Of a stretch of DNA of 52,966 nucleotides, positions 42,562-52,966 are shown piece by piece; position 1 is the stretch's first letter, and each line of letters starts with the position of its first letter. Under the pieces are notes generated by a model. It ran no database searches. It was not told the DNA's origin and saw nothing but the letters and a program-made list of their open reading frames with translations. The stretch lies in the NCBI GenBank assembly GCA_030267965.1, contig BRYA01000202.1, positions 1-52,966 of the forward strand, read 5' to 3'. This stretch comes from Triparma columacea (Eukaryota; Sar; Bolidophyceae; Parmales; Triparmaceae). The translations under genes and the position numbers were made by a program.

Positions 42562-45532
42562 ATGGGATGCGACCAATCAACCCCTGTCGAGCCTGAGCCC
42601 GAGGTTCCCGTTGATCCCTTCCAAGCTCTCATGCAGCAGATAATGGCCCTCCGGATGGACCTTCAGCAGAAGATTCCCCTCTTGATTACCGCAGCCTCGT
42701 ACAATCGCTATATGCAGACGACCATCTCCAAGGAGAACACAGTCCTCCAGTGGTGCATGAAGGAGCTCAACGACGAGATGGTCCTGAGCGCGGAGCTGGA
42801 GTACCACATAGCGAAGCAGGACGCGAAGGATGTCTTCGAGGCGAGCGACGGGATAGGGACGGACGAGGAGGTGAGAATGTAATGATGAGGAGCGTAATTT
42901 TGCTGCTTGCCAACTCCGACGCTGTTTTCAACGCTGATAACAAAACATCCCTTGCGACTCGCTTCGCTCTTCGCAGAAGATGGGCGTCGTCATCATCGGA
43001 CGCAGGCCCGAGTCGATTGTCATCACTGACACCGTCTACCAGAGTGACTATGGCCGCACCCTCGAGGACCAAGTGCGCGGGGAGAACAAGACCCTGCTTG
43101 GGATATTGACGGGGAAGCTCACCGACTTTGGAAAGTTTTTAACGTACAGGTGAGGAACCCTGACGACCATAAACAGCGCTACATGATTCTAACTAACTCG
43201 TCGCTTCGTTCCGAAATTCGGCTCGCACAGAACCATGCCGAGACCTCACCTCATCGCCCTGCTCGTTCACAAGTGCGTGAAGGGAATGGGCACCTCAGAT
43301 AACACTCTGATGGAGGTGCTGTCAACCAACAAGATGGAGGACTTGAGGGCGAGCGTCGAGGTCTATGCGGAAATGTTCGAGGGTGAGGACATGATTCAGA
43401 GGATCAAGAAGGAGACTGACGGCATGATGTCCAGGAACTACGGAAAGTGGGCTGCGAAGCTCTGCGAATTCGAGCGCGACGAGTCCGAGGACGTGCCCGA
43501 CAACGTCGAGGAGCTCGCCGGGCAACTGTACGCCGCCGGCGCGAAACGAATGATGGGCTGCGATGAGGACGTGTTCCTCGAGATTTTGAACGCCGCCAAC
43601 GAGGAGACGTGCCAGGCCATAAGAAACGCTTACCCCGACGTCACTGATGGGCGGGACCTCATCGAGGACGTAAAGAAAAAGATGAGTGGAAACCTCGAGT
43701 TCGCAGTCGTGGCGCGCTTGACCCCCAAGTACGAATTCTTGGCGGGGAGGCTGAAGAACGCTTGCGACGGAATGGGAACGGACGAGGACGCCATCTGTCG
43801 CATACTGGGCAGCTCCACCAACGAGGAGTGCTTGTTCATCAGGGACGCATTCGCCGAGACATTCGAGGGAGACCTCGTCGAGCTCATGGAGTCGGAGCTG
43901 AGTGGAAACTTCCTGAAGATGGTGCAGTTCCTCTACAAGGTCGACCCTCCGAAGGGACACTGGAGGGATCCAAAAACGTACGCCGTCGACGCGGCAGATG
44001 CCGGCACGGAGTTCATGACTGAGCTCCAAGGGTGCTTCAATCCCGGCATGGCCGCCTTGGAGGGGCAACAGCCCATGTTCTCTCCCCTCAGCTTTGTGGG
44101 CTACCCTCATAACCCGTTCATCATCCCCGGCTGCGACACCTGGCTGCCGCCCTCCTCCCTTCCTTACGTGCCGATGATTGACCAGAACTACCTGCTGAAC
44201 TCCCCCGTTGCTGATTTGGCTTCCGGCCAGCAGCTACTGACTAACCTGCAGATGACCATCCAGAGCACGATGCAATTGACGGACATGAATAATATGGCGG
44301 CGAACGGGATGCAGGTGAGACGCTGAGAGGAGCGAAGCGACGAGCTGGGAGCGCGACGATTTCTTTTCTTTATTCAATTCTTACTTCATGAACGACATAC
44401 TTCATGTGACTCACTTCAATCGTCGCAGCCACAATATTTTAACTTGGCATATGCCATCCGTGCTGCGAGCACTCACTGCTCTGTGCTGAAGCAGGACAAC
44501 CAGGCAATGCTTGAGTTTGTAGCCCAGAGGGACGCTGTGATGGTCCACGAGGCGTGCGAGGGATGGGGAACAGACGAGGGCAAGCTTATCGAAATCTTGA
44601 CGGCCCAGTCCAAGCCGCAGATGAGGCGCGTTGCACAGATATACTTGGAGACGCACGGCAAAACTCTTACCAGCGTGCTGAACGGCGAGCTCAGCGGCTT
44701 CTTCGGCGGGTCTACGGACTTCCAGTACTTTATGAACTGCTTGTGTTCAGACCCTGCTACGCTTGACGCTCAGTTCTTGGTCGAGAGCATGAAGGGCTGG
44801 GGAACGGACGAGAAGTTGCTGTCAGAGATCATCTGCACGAGAAATAACCTCGAGCTGGCGCAAGCGAAGGCGGCCTTCCAGCGCGACAACGGCAAGACCG
44901 TCGAGCAGTGGGTCCAGGGCGATACGTCGGGACTCTACCAGAGGTTCCTTTTGGAGTGCTTGAAGGGCCAGCGAAGGGAGGGCATGATCGACCCGAACGC
45001 GGCCGAGGGCACTGCGGACGAGCTGTGGAACGCAGGACTTAGCGTCGGCAACATGGACCCGTTCCCCGAACGGGACGAAAACAAGCTCATTGAAATCACC
45101 GCCAACACCGGAGCCGAGCAGATGAAATTGGTCGACCAGGCCATGAGCTCGAAGTACGGCAAAAGCCTGAGCGACGCCATCAAGGACGCAATGGGGGGAG
45201 ACATCGAGGACGCAATGAGGGTAAGGAGCATGGACAAGTTCGAGTACTTCGCCGAGGCATTGAACAAGGCTTGGGAAGGGTTCGGCACCGACGAGAGAGC
45301 CACAAGCAGAATTATGGGCAGATACTCCAAGACCGAGCTCAAGCAGATCAGCGCCTGTTACGAGGCAAAGTGCGGAAAGACCGTGAGGGCCGGAGTGGAG
45401 AACGAGTGTTCAGGGAACTACAAGAAAGCACTGATAGCGTATTTGTACAGAGAGATGCCTGGGTACAAAGACGTCCAACCACGGGGGACCTATGTTCCCC
45501 TTGGGGCTGGAGTTGGGGCCTTTGCGACGTAG
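42562..45532 (+). CDS. Eight-repeat annexin, apparent frameshift in exon 2
   Basis: Exons 42562-42870, 42978-43149, 43231-44314 and 44429-45532 give about 889 residues. Eight annexin repeats are marked by type II calcium-site loops or their variants: DGIGTDEE, KGMGTSDN, MGCDEDV, DGMGTDED, EGWGTDEG, KGWGTDEK, PERDENK and EGFGTDER. The fourth and fifth repeats are separated by a Pro/Gln/Met-rich linker of about 170 residues. Two four-repeat cores recall animal annexin A6. Annexins bind acidic membranes in a Ca2+-dependent way. MGCDQS at the start is a possible myristoylation site. In exon 2 the frame is lost at 43078-43082: one more G in CGCGGGAG would connect YGRTLEDQVRG to ENKTLLGILTGKLTDFGKF. 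Two of the three introns carry GAGCGAAGCG or its complement. Confidence 0.9.
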
Positions 45533-46208
45533 GATCCAGGTTAATTTTAGATTTATTATTAAATCCACAAGAAATGTTGCGCAAATTAAACGCGGTGCGG
45601 TTTATTGTCATTCCAAGCGCGTCGAAGGTGTCTGAGGCACGCTTCTCAGCAGGGTGGGTGGGTGGCATTGAAAAATTTCCCTATACGTGACGCTAATCCT
45701 ACTTGGAGGGGCCGGCCCCCCCTAGTAGCGCACGCACTTGCTTGTAACTTTCTTATCAAGCAGGAAGATTTATGCCTTCTCCCCGCCACCAGATCCTTCC
45801 ATTTCCATTGAGTAACAAAAGGTTTTTTCCAGTAATATTGATCCGAAATTGAGCACTTTTCTGGACGGACTTTCACCTCACACGGAGATTCTCTGGGTAA
45901 GTAGCTCGATCCATGTACGAGAGGTGGACTTGATGACGATAGTAGCGCACCAAATGGGCGAGAGTGGGCGAGAGTCCCAAACAATTTCCTCATATCCTCT
46001 GCTCCCGATGTTGGATTGCAAAATCGGAATCTGATATCTCCTGTTGGGCGTCAACGTTGATTTACTTCAAGATTTCCGGGATCTAACTTCAGGGGATGGC
46101 GTGGCTAGCATAAGTTCTCACCAAAATGACCAGGGAGGCTGAGGGAATTCCCCATGGTCTCTACACTGCGACAACCTCTGCCCCAGAATTTCAGTTGGTC
46201 AAACACCC
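45533..46208. other. Intergenic region
   Basis: 676 bp separate the annexin stop from the first ATG of the START-XKR-like gene. Open frames up to 115 codons on the minus strand lack domains. The true 5' end of the downstream gene may lie here if a further exon precedes 46209. Confidence 0.4.
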
Positions 46209-49200
46209 ATGGAAGTCTCAACGCCGGGCCTGTCCTTTTTTGCGTTGACTTTCAAAATTGTCAAGCTTATACACTCTTCTAACCTTCGCCAATCCGTGCA
46301 CCCACCACTCAGATTCCAAGATACAACACGAGTTGAGCAACCGCACATGGACGTGGAGAATGAACCCCGAGGGGGGAGCAGCGAAGAGGGCGTAGAGGAG
46401 ACTAATATGCCACAAGTCAGTGCCTCAGTGTCTGAGAATCGACTCTGCGAACCTAATATAGGCCGTGCGAGGACGACTATCTCAACATCAGGTATTGATA
46501 GGCCTCATGGAGACGCTAGACAAGGTGAGTAAGCGTCAGGGGTGAACTTGGAAGAGGGCCAATCATACGTTCGAGTGGATAAAGGAGAAGTGGTTGAGGA
46601 GCGTGTTGAAATGTCATCAAAAATCTCAATAAAACATCATAATCGCCAACACCCCAGACTCTGAAAATGATCACGGGGATGCCAGACGAGGTGAGTAAGC
46701 GTCGGGCGCTCGAGGAGGAAGAGAACATTTTTATACTTCAGTAGAGGGCCGGAGATGTGTCGGAGGACAAGATGAAGTTTGCCACTTTCGCTCACTTTCC
46801 CCCTCTTTGTCGTTTCCTCTGCAGCATCTGAAATTTCTCACGAGGACGCCGGACGAGGTGAGTTTTGCTTTGAGCGCCAAAAGAGAGAAAGGACAATTTA
46901 GTACTTTAGGAGAGAGCGGGAGAGTCGCGGGAGGACACGTTGAAGCTTTGTATTTTTTGCTCACTTTTGCAATGTGTTGTGTTGTCTCCTTCACAGTCTC
47001 TAAATCTAAAAGCTCTCATGAGGACGCTGGACAAGACCGAGGTAAGTTCGATTCAGGGAGTCGCAGGGGGGGAGACCCTTGTAGTTTTTCTCACCGCCTG
47101 CGTGCGGAACGCGCGGAGCCGTTCGCGGAGGGCCTGGCCCTCTGTGTCGAGCTCAACGAGCGCCGGTCTGTGGCGACCGCATGGGTTCCGTCTCCGGCGA
47201 CCGCATGGGTTCCGTCTCTGGCGACCGCGTGGGTTCCGTCTGCGGCGACCGCATCGGATCCATCTCCGGCGACCGCATGGGTTCCGTCTGCGGCGACCAC
47301 ATGGGGCGCTTCTGCGGCAACCGCATGGGTTCCGTCTCCGGTGACCGCGTGGGGCGCTTCATATGCTACACAGAAATGAGGAGCACGCGTTGAAATCTTT
47401 TCATTTTGACTAACAACCACCATATCGCCATTACCGCAGACTCTGAAAATGGTCATGAGGACGCCGGACGAGGTGAGTTGTGCGGTGAGCGCCGGACAAG
47501 AACAAATACATATTAATACTCTAAGCGAGAGCGGGAGAGTCGCGGGAGGACGCGTTGAAACTTCGTAATTTTTCCTCACTTTTGCAACAACGTTGTCCCC
47601 TTTGCAGTCTCTAGAAGCTTTCACGAGGACGCTAGACGAGGTGAGTTTGGGTAGTCATGCAGACGGAGGGTAGGGGATTTTGATTGTTTTGGGGAGGGCT
47701 TGGAAGCTGTTCTGAGGGCGTTTCTGATTTTGCCTTTTTTCAACCTTTTTTCACCAAAATCCCCCCTCCCCAAAACCCCAGAAATTTCTGGCAATCCAGA
47801 AGTTCATCCGAGATATGAAAATTTCAACTCGGACATTTCAAACGACCCCGTTGTCGGTCTTGTCCCGGGCAGTAATGATATTAGCGCCGTGCCGCCGTCC
47901 GCCGGCCGTACGACCGCCGCTCCACCTCCGCCAATGAATCCCGACAGCTTCGTAAAAGTCGCAACGACGAAGGAGGAAATCGAAAGATTAGAGACCCCTG
48001 TCGATGCTCGAGGGATAGAAATTTCTGAATCTATGGCATCTGCCGTAAGGGTCGCTGCCGAACACGTCATTGAGATAGAGAACCTCAACGATATCAACGA
48101 CAAGATTGTTGATGCTCCTGAAGATGTCATTTACTCAAGAGATAACAATGATGTGGAGAAGGGATTCGTTACTAAGAATATTCCTCGGTTTGAAGATCGT
48201 CCCGACGAGCTTGGCGGAGACGAGAATTTTCTGGAGGAAAAAAATGAGGGGAGCGATGCGTCCCTCATAGGCATCGGTGGAGCTACCCAGACTGATGAGG
48301 AGATTGACCGAGCTGCGCTAGAGGCGCTCACCAACATAATTAGGAACGAGAAACAAGATTACACCGAGGATGAGAAGCAGGCAATCAGGAAGGGGATGGA
48401 GCTCTGTGAGAAGTGTAAGAAGGGAGAGAACTTTGACGATTTGAAGAGTCCTGATGAGAGGGTCAAGATGAAGCTAGTTCATGTCGATGGGGCAAGTAGT
48501 GGGACTGGTGTCGCCACTTCTGTGGTTGATGCGAGTGTGGAGGAGTGTGCTGCCTATGAGTTTTCAATACTAGGCAATCGAGAGGACACAAAGAACGCAA
48601 AAGAAAGAGATGGAATAACCTTCTTGAAAGTCATCAAAGTAAACACCCACACCAACTACTACGTAACAACGAGAGAGCTTGGTCTTCCTGGTTTTGCTCC
48701 ACGTGATGGTCGGAGTAAAATTACCTGGTGTAAGCAAGATGACGGCAAAGTTATCATTGATCTTGCAGACACAGATGAACTTCAGGTAGATTTTCCAGTG
48801 AAGACTCGGAATATTTTAGTAAAGATTCACACAGTATGGGTATTTGAGCCACTTGGCCCTATTGAAGGTGCGTCACAAACATCAGTGACTTTTACAACAA
48901 AGGTAGACCTTGGTGGGATTTTCTTCTCCACCATTGTGAACAAGCTTGCACCAAGGTTTCTTGCACAAGTCTCAGACTTGAGGAAGAAGTTTGACAAGAG
49001 CAGAGATATTGACGGCTTTAAGCTGCTGCAGACAGTGGATATCATCAACAACGAGATCCAGGATTACACTGACGAGGAAGAGGCGTTAATTAGCGACGGC
49101 AGGAAGTTCTACATGGATTGCAAGACAAGCAAGAAATTCAAGAATTTGAAGAGTCCAGATCCCAAGGTGAAGATGAAGTTTGTCCATCTTGAGGGAGAAT

Positions 49201-52200
49201 CTCAAGGGATTGGAATATGCGAGGCTGTTGTTGATGCTTCACTTGCAGAATGTGTGGCATATGAATTCATTAAGGATTCAAGGCAGAGGCTGGCTAAACT
49301 TGGGAAAAAGTACAAGGCGATCGAAACAAAGAAATTGAATGGCCACTCACAGCTATATTTAAACAGGAGGAGTCTTGGGGTACGAGGGCTTTCTGATAGG
49401 GAATGGAGAAGCTTTAATTGCTGGAAAAAGGAGGAAGGAGACAAGGTCTGTTGGACCGTGTACAAGGACACCAACTTGCTTGATGAAGATTACCAAGTGA
49501 GCTCTCAAACTGTGCTTGCAACAGTCAGAACTACCTGGATGTTTGAAGCACTCAAAACCACTGGTGGTGTTCCCCAAACTAGAGTCACATTTGCTTCTAA
49601 GGTGGACATCAAGGGCTCTGTGCCAAGCTTCATCATGAATCACTTGTCAACTGGGTATGCAAGCAACATGATTGAATTGCGGAAAAAGTTTCACCAGAGT
49701 GATGACAAGATTGACAGGGCTGCGCTGGAATACCTTGCAGATATCATCAAGAATGAGCCTCAAGATTATACCAAGGAGGAGGAGGAGGCGATTGGGAGGG
49801 GGAAGGAATTCTATGAGAAGTGCAAGGCAAGCAAGAAATTCAAGAATGTAAAGAGTCCAGATCCTGGAGTGAAGATGAAGTTTGTGCATACTGAGGGAGA
49901 ATCTCTAGGCATCGGGCTTTGCGAGACTGTCATCGATGCTACACTTGCAGAGTGTGTTGCATACGAGTTTATCAAGGACTCGAGGGAGAAAAAGGCCAAA
50001 CTTGGGAAAAAGTACAAGGCAATAGAAACCAAGAAATTGAATGGCCACTCACAGCTTTACTTAAGCAGGAGGAGTCTTGGGGTACGAGGACTCTCTGATA
50101 GGGAGTGGAGAGCTTTTTGTACCTGGCAGATAGAGGAGGGAGGAAAGAAATGTTGGATAGTGTACAAAGACACTGACATGCTCAATGAAGACTTCCCATT
50201 GAGATCTCAAACTGTGCTTGCAACAGTCAGAACTACCTGGATGTGTGAGGCACTCACAACTACTGGCGGTGTTCCCCAGACTAGAGTCACATTTGCCTCC
50301 AAGGTGGACATCAAGGGCTCTGTACCAAGCTTTATCATGAATCACTTGTCAACTAGGTATGCAAGCAACATAATTGGGTTGAAGAAGAAATTTGTTAAGA
50401 GCAAAGAGATTGACGCCTTCAAGAGGCAGCAGATCATTGCAAAATTTGAGGAGATTGCAATTGAGGGAGCACCACGGATTGCAAGTCACTTTGAAGAGAT
50501 TGATGGAGCTCAAGAGATCAGTAGTGGGTTGTCTGGAACGACAATGATAAAGGCAGAGAAGGGGATGGGATGGGGGAAGACTTCAATAACTGTGAGAGCA
50601 TCCCACAAGGAAGTTGCAGCATTCTTCTGGGGCCTTAAAAGTGGAGTTGAATCCAAGCTTGAGCTTCACAGAGTTAACAACAACACACTTGTAATCACAG
50701 GTGACAAAGGGTTCGAACCCCAAGAAGTATTTGCACCAAAACACTCACTGAGCTCACTGCGCAGTACCAGGATTGACTCAATCATAAGCTCACTGAGCAG
50801 TACCAAGATTGGGTCAAAAACAAAAGCATCTACAGCATTCACAGCAGTGAAATTTTCTGAGGTTGGAAACAAGAAGACAGACGTTGAAATGATGACTAGA
50901 CATAGGGGTTTAGGAAAAGCTGCCAGCAAAAAGAGCGCAGTTAAGCATCTGAGCATGGCAACTGATGCTGCTTACTACTTTGACAATCTGCTGAAGAGCA
51001 CAGAAGCTGGCGAACAGGATGGGAGGAGGTTTGGAGAGCAGCTGATGGAGAGAGTGAAGAGAAGGAATGTTGGGGATAGTAAAGTAGAGGCCGTGAGAGA
51101 ATATATTGCTGCCAATAGGGCACTGAATGAGGTGGTTGAGAAGTACTCTTGGTTTTTGACTGCGTTGAAGCGAGCAGTACTTGGGGAAGTTAGCAGGAAC
51201 CATTCATTGTCAATGAGACTTGAAGAGGTAGGCGAGGAGGAGGCCCTTGTTATTGGGAACAACCTTACTCCATGCTTGAAAAGTAGGAAAGTTGTGGAGG
51301 CAGGTGTCGACCAGTGGCGTCTGCAGAATGCTGCTGTGAGGGAACTCTTTGAGGAGTATCCATGGATGAACGCCATGTTTGTAGCTGTCGGGTACGGCGT
51401 GGTGAGGGGAGCTCCTTGGGGGCTCAAGATGAGAGTGACAGTTGGTGCTGCCACAAGCATGCTTGATTTGGTGACCGATGTGTATGTGACATCCATGTTT
51501 TGGAGTGACGAAAAGTATGGGTACTTTAAGGCATCTTTGGCAAGTTTGGCAGTGTCAATGGGGATACAAATGCTTGCAGTTTGGGGACAGAATAAGAAGT
51601 TAGGGATGAAGAGGGTGGTGCGGGAGTGGATTCCAATCTTGCTTGGGTACAAGCCTGCTGTTGATGCTTACAGGGTAGCAACTGGGGCAAAGCAGGAGGC
51701 TGAACTAGCAACAGATGCCTTGACAGAGTTGACTGCAATGAAAATGGTTGAGATGTTTGCAGAAGCCATACCTGGAGTGATTATCCAACTTATGGCTATT
51801 GCAAGAAGTAAAGACGACGTTGAGGATGTAGCTTGGGTCTCACTTATCGTTTCAGCACTGACAACAGGCTTCGCATCTGCAACTATAAGTTATGACTGGG
51901 ACACTGACCCAGTGAAGAGAGAACAAGTGCCTGACTTCTATGGGTATGTGCCTGTAAATCCCACCAAGAGATCTATGATATTTGTTGCAATGATGTTCTT
52001 AAGTGCAGGTATGCTTGTGATAAGGTGTATGACAATAGTGGTTTTAGGGCTACTCGGTGGTAGATGGGTCTCTCTCTATGTTGGTGCTGATCTTGGTTTG
52101 TACTTGTTGGTAAAGGTCTTAAGAGGAGACTTTTGGTATTGGATTCCTTCAGGAGGCAATGTAGAAATAGCAAGTAGTATTGTAGGTAGAGTACTGTTGA

Positions 52201-52877
52201 AGGTAGTCACAGACTTTACATCAATTGTGCAGTTTAGGCATCCTAATGAAGTTGGAGGAATGTATTGGCTGTTTGGATTTGTGTTGACGATGGGAAGTCT
52301 TCCAGTAGCTATAATTCTAGCTGAAAGGGGAGATGTTGCAGAGGAGAAGCTCAAATTGGCATGGGCTGTAGTTGGAATATTTATACCAGGTACAATTGTG
52401 TTGTTTGCTGTATTTTTCTTTAGCATTGAGAAAAAATATTGGGGCACCTTCTTGAGCTTGCAAAGAGGTAAGGACTTGACGGTGAAGAATTTCAGAGAGG
52501 GTTCAGACGCTGTCAAAGCAAAGTACACATTTAAGTACTCAAAGCATCATTGGAAGGCAATTGAAGAAGAAGTGAAAGCTTGGGTGGAGGCAAATTGGAA
52601 AAGATGGGAAGAGGAGAAACCAGAGTGGTTTGATAATGGAATGAGAGCAAGGGTGCCAGTTGAATACATTCCAGGAGCAGGAGATGCTAGAAGGAGAGAG
52701 AGTGTGAGGAGAGCAAGTGTTGATGCTGAAACTGAGAGTGGTCTAGTAGGTGCTTTTAGAGCAAGTATTAGGAGAGCAAGTGTTGGAGGCGCTGATGGTG
52801 GAGATATTATAGGGGCAGGAGGTGGGAAGGCTAAAGTAAGCAGTGTTTTGCCGGATGAAGATGAGAATGGGGAGTGA
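46209..52877 (+). CDS. Three START-like domains fused to an XK-related-like membrane domain
   Basis: Seven exons, all phase 1: 46209-46524, 46658-46690, 46825-46857, 46997-47041, 47440-47472, 47608-47640 and 47782-52877, about 1862 residues; ATG 46347 is an alternative start. The short exons encode 11- or 15-residue repeats (DSENDHGDARR, ASEISHEDAGR and similar). START-like units lie at about 48300-48990, 49030-49716 and 49717-50400, each with QDYT, FKNxKSPDPxVKMKFVH, ECVAYEF, RSLGVRGLSDREWR and TTWMxEAL blocks; a fourth, degenerate one follows to about 50950. The membrane part (51370-52430) has SMLDLVTDVYVTSMFW, GYKPAVDAYRV, MVEMFAEAIPGVIIQLMA and IRCMTIVVLGLLGGRWVSL, matching the order of XK-related scramblase features. 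The C-terminus has RRAS-type kinase sites. A lipid-sensing or lipid-moving membrane protein is inferred. Confidence 0.82.
46658..47640 (+). repeat. Tandem array of duplicated microexon-intron units
   Basis: Five exons of 33, 33, 45, 33 and 33 nt repeat the same coding pattern (ending GGACGAG or GACGAG before GTGAG). The introns between them are also related: 46858-46996 and 47473-47607 share a GAGAGCGGGAGAGTCGCGGG stretch, and introns 1 and 2 share GTGAGTAAGCGTC. The unit of duplication is therefore exon plus intron, about 165-170 bp. Confidence 0.8.
47172..47360 (+). repeat. 24-bp minisatellite in intron 4
   Basis: About eight imperfect copies of a 24-bp unit, GGCGACCGCATGGGTTCCGT plus four variable bases, lie within the 398-bp intron 47042-47439. 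Because 24 is a multiple of three, all frames stay open through it, which creates spurious ATAWVPSP-type repeats. Confidence 0.93.
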
Positions 52878-52901
52878 CTAAGATTGTTACCAAATTTGCC
52901 C

Positions 52902-52957
52902 CATATTTCTCAGATTCTGAGAAATCCAGCCTTATATTTCTCAGGCCTGAGAAATAC
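52902..52957 (+). repeat. Two tandem palindromes downstream of the START-XKR-like gene
   Basis: ATTTCTCAG-ATT-CTGAGAAAT (52905-52925) is followed by a perfect 22-bp palindrome centred on GGCC (52935-52956) with the same arms. They begin about 27 bp after the stop codon and could form hairpins in the 3' UTR. The window ends here, so further copies cannot be excluded. Confidence 0.85.
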
Positions 52958-52966
52958 AGCCCATAA

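Noticed and set aside
47172..47360. Regularly spaced repeats resembling a CRISPR array
   Set aside because: Units are contiguous 24-mers without spacers, in a eukaryotic intron; it is a minisatellite.
46807..47379. Continuous plus-strand frame with ATAWVPSP repeats as a separate gene
   Set aside because: It runs through two introns with good splice sites and through the minisatellite, which keeps every frame open.

Overview
This window is nuclear DNA from a eukaryote with a compact, intron-containing genome. It most likely comes from a photosynthetic stramenopile (heterokont alga). The best clue is the L10 ribosomal protein at 13574-14651, which carries an N-terminal hydrophobic signal followed by GFAPP, the phenylalanine-type cleavage motif of complex red plastids. 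Supporting clues are mostly short introns (about 64-170 bp, GTGAG/GTAAG donors, YAG acceptors), genes packed head-to-head or tail-to-tail with 60-250 bp between them, and cilium/centriole-type proteins (calyphosin-like, Sfi1-like), which suggest a cell that makes flagella. I cannot name the genus. There is one 78-base assembly gap (41671-41748).

Layout. 1-5166: a C2H2 finger gene with an apparent frameshift, an ankyrin-MYND gene sharing its 3' end with it, and methionine aminopeptidase 2. 5374-13344: a Trf4-type nucleotidyltransferase, a METTL13-like methyltransferase, an armadillo-like protein and a CCCH / RluA-like / HemK-like fusion. 13574-19045: plastid L10, a CS-domain protein and a MAP65/PRC1 microtubule bundler. 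19511-30555: a double calyphosin with eight EF-hands, a leucine-rich-repeat protein, a secreted parallel beta-helix protein and a 1304-residue Sfi1-like centrin-binding candidate. 30556-31591: AT-rich DNA bounded by an 81-bp perfect inverted repeat, one arm of which abuts half of an initiator-tRNA-like sequence. 31592-45532: an unknown protein, a Patched/Dispatched-like RND protein, a PXK/SLOB-like pseudokinase, a Rab GTPase, an EGF-like multi-membrane protein, a HAD-like phosphatase interrupted by the gap, and an eight-repeat annexin. 46209-52877: a large gene that begins with an array of 33-45 nt exons and encodes three START-like domains followed by a multi-span domain resembling XK-related scramblases.

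No operon logic applies. Several neighbours nevertheless share themes: cytoskeleton and flagella (MAP65, calyphosin, Sfi1-like), membranes and lipids (Patched-like, Rab, PXK-like, annexin, START-XKR-like) and RNA or translation (MetAP2, Trf4-like, the METTL13-like and HemK-like methyltransferases, L10). The strongest candidates for something new are the START-XKR-like fusion, the microexon array that builds its N-terminal 11-residue repeats, the triple CCCH/RluA/HemK fusion, and a motif shared in both orientations by several introns that hints at introner-like elements. All coordinates, splice sites and translations were worked out by eye. Family assignments are by motif recognition, without database searches.
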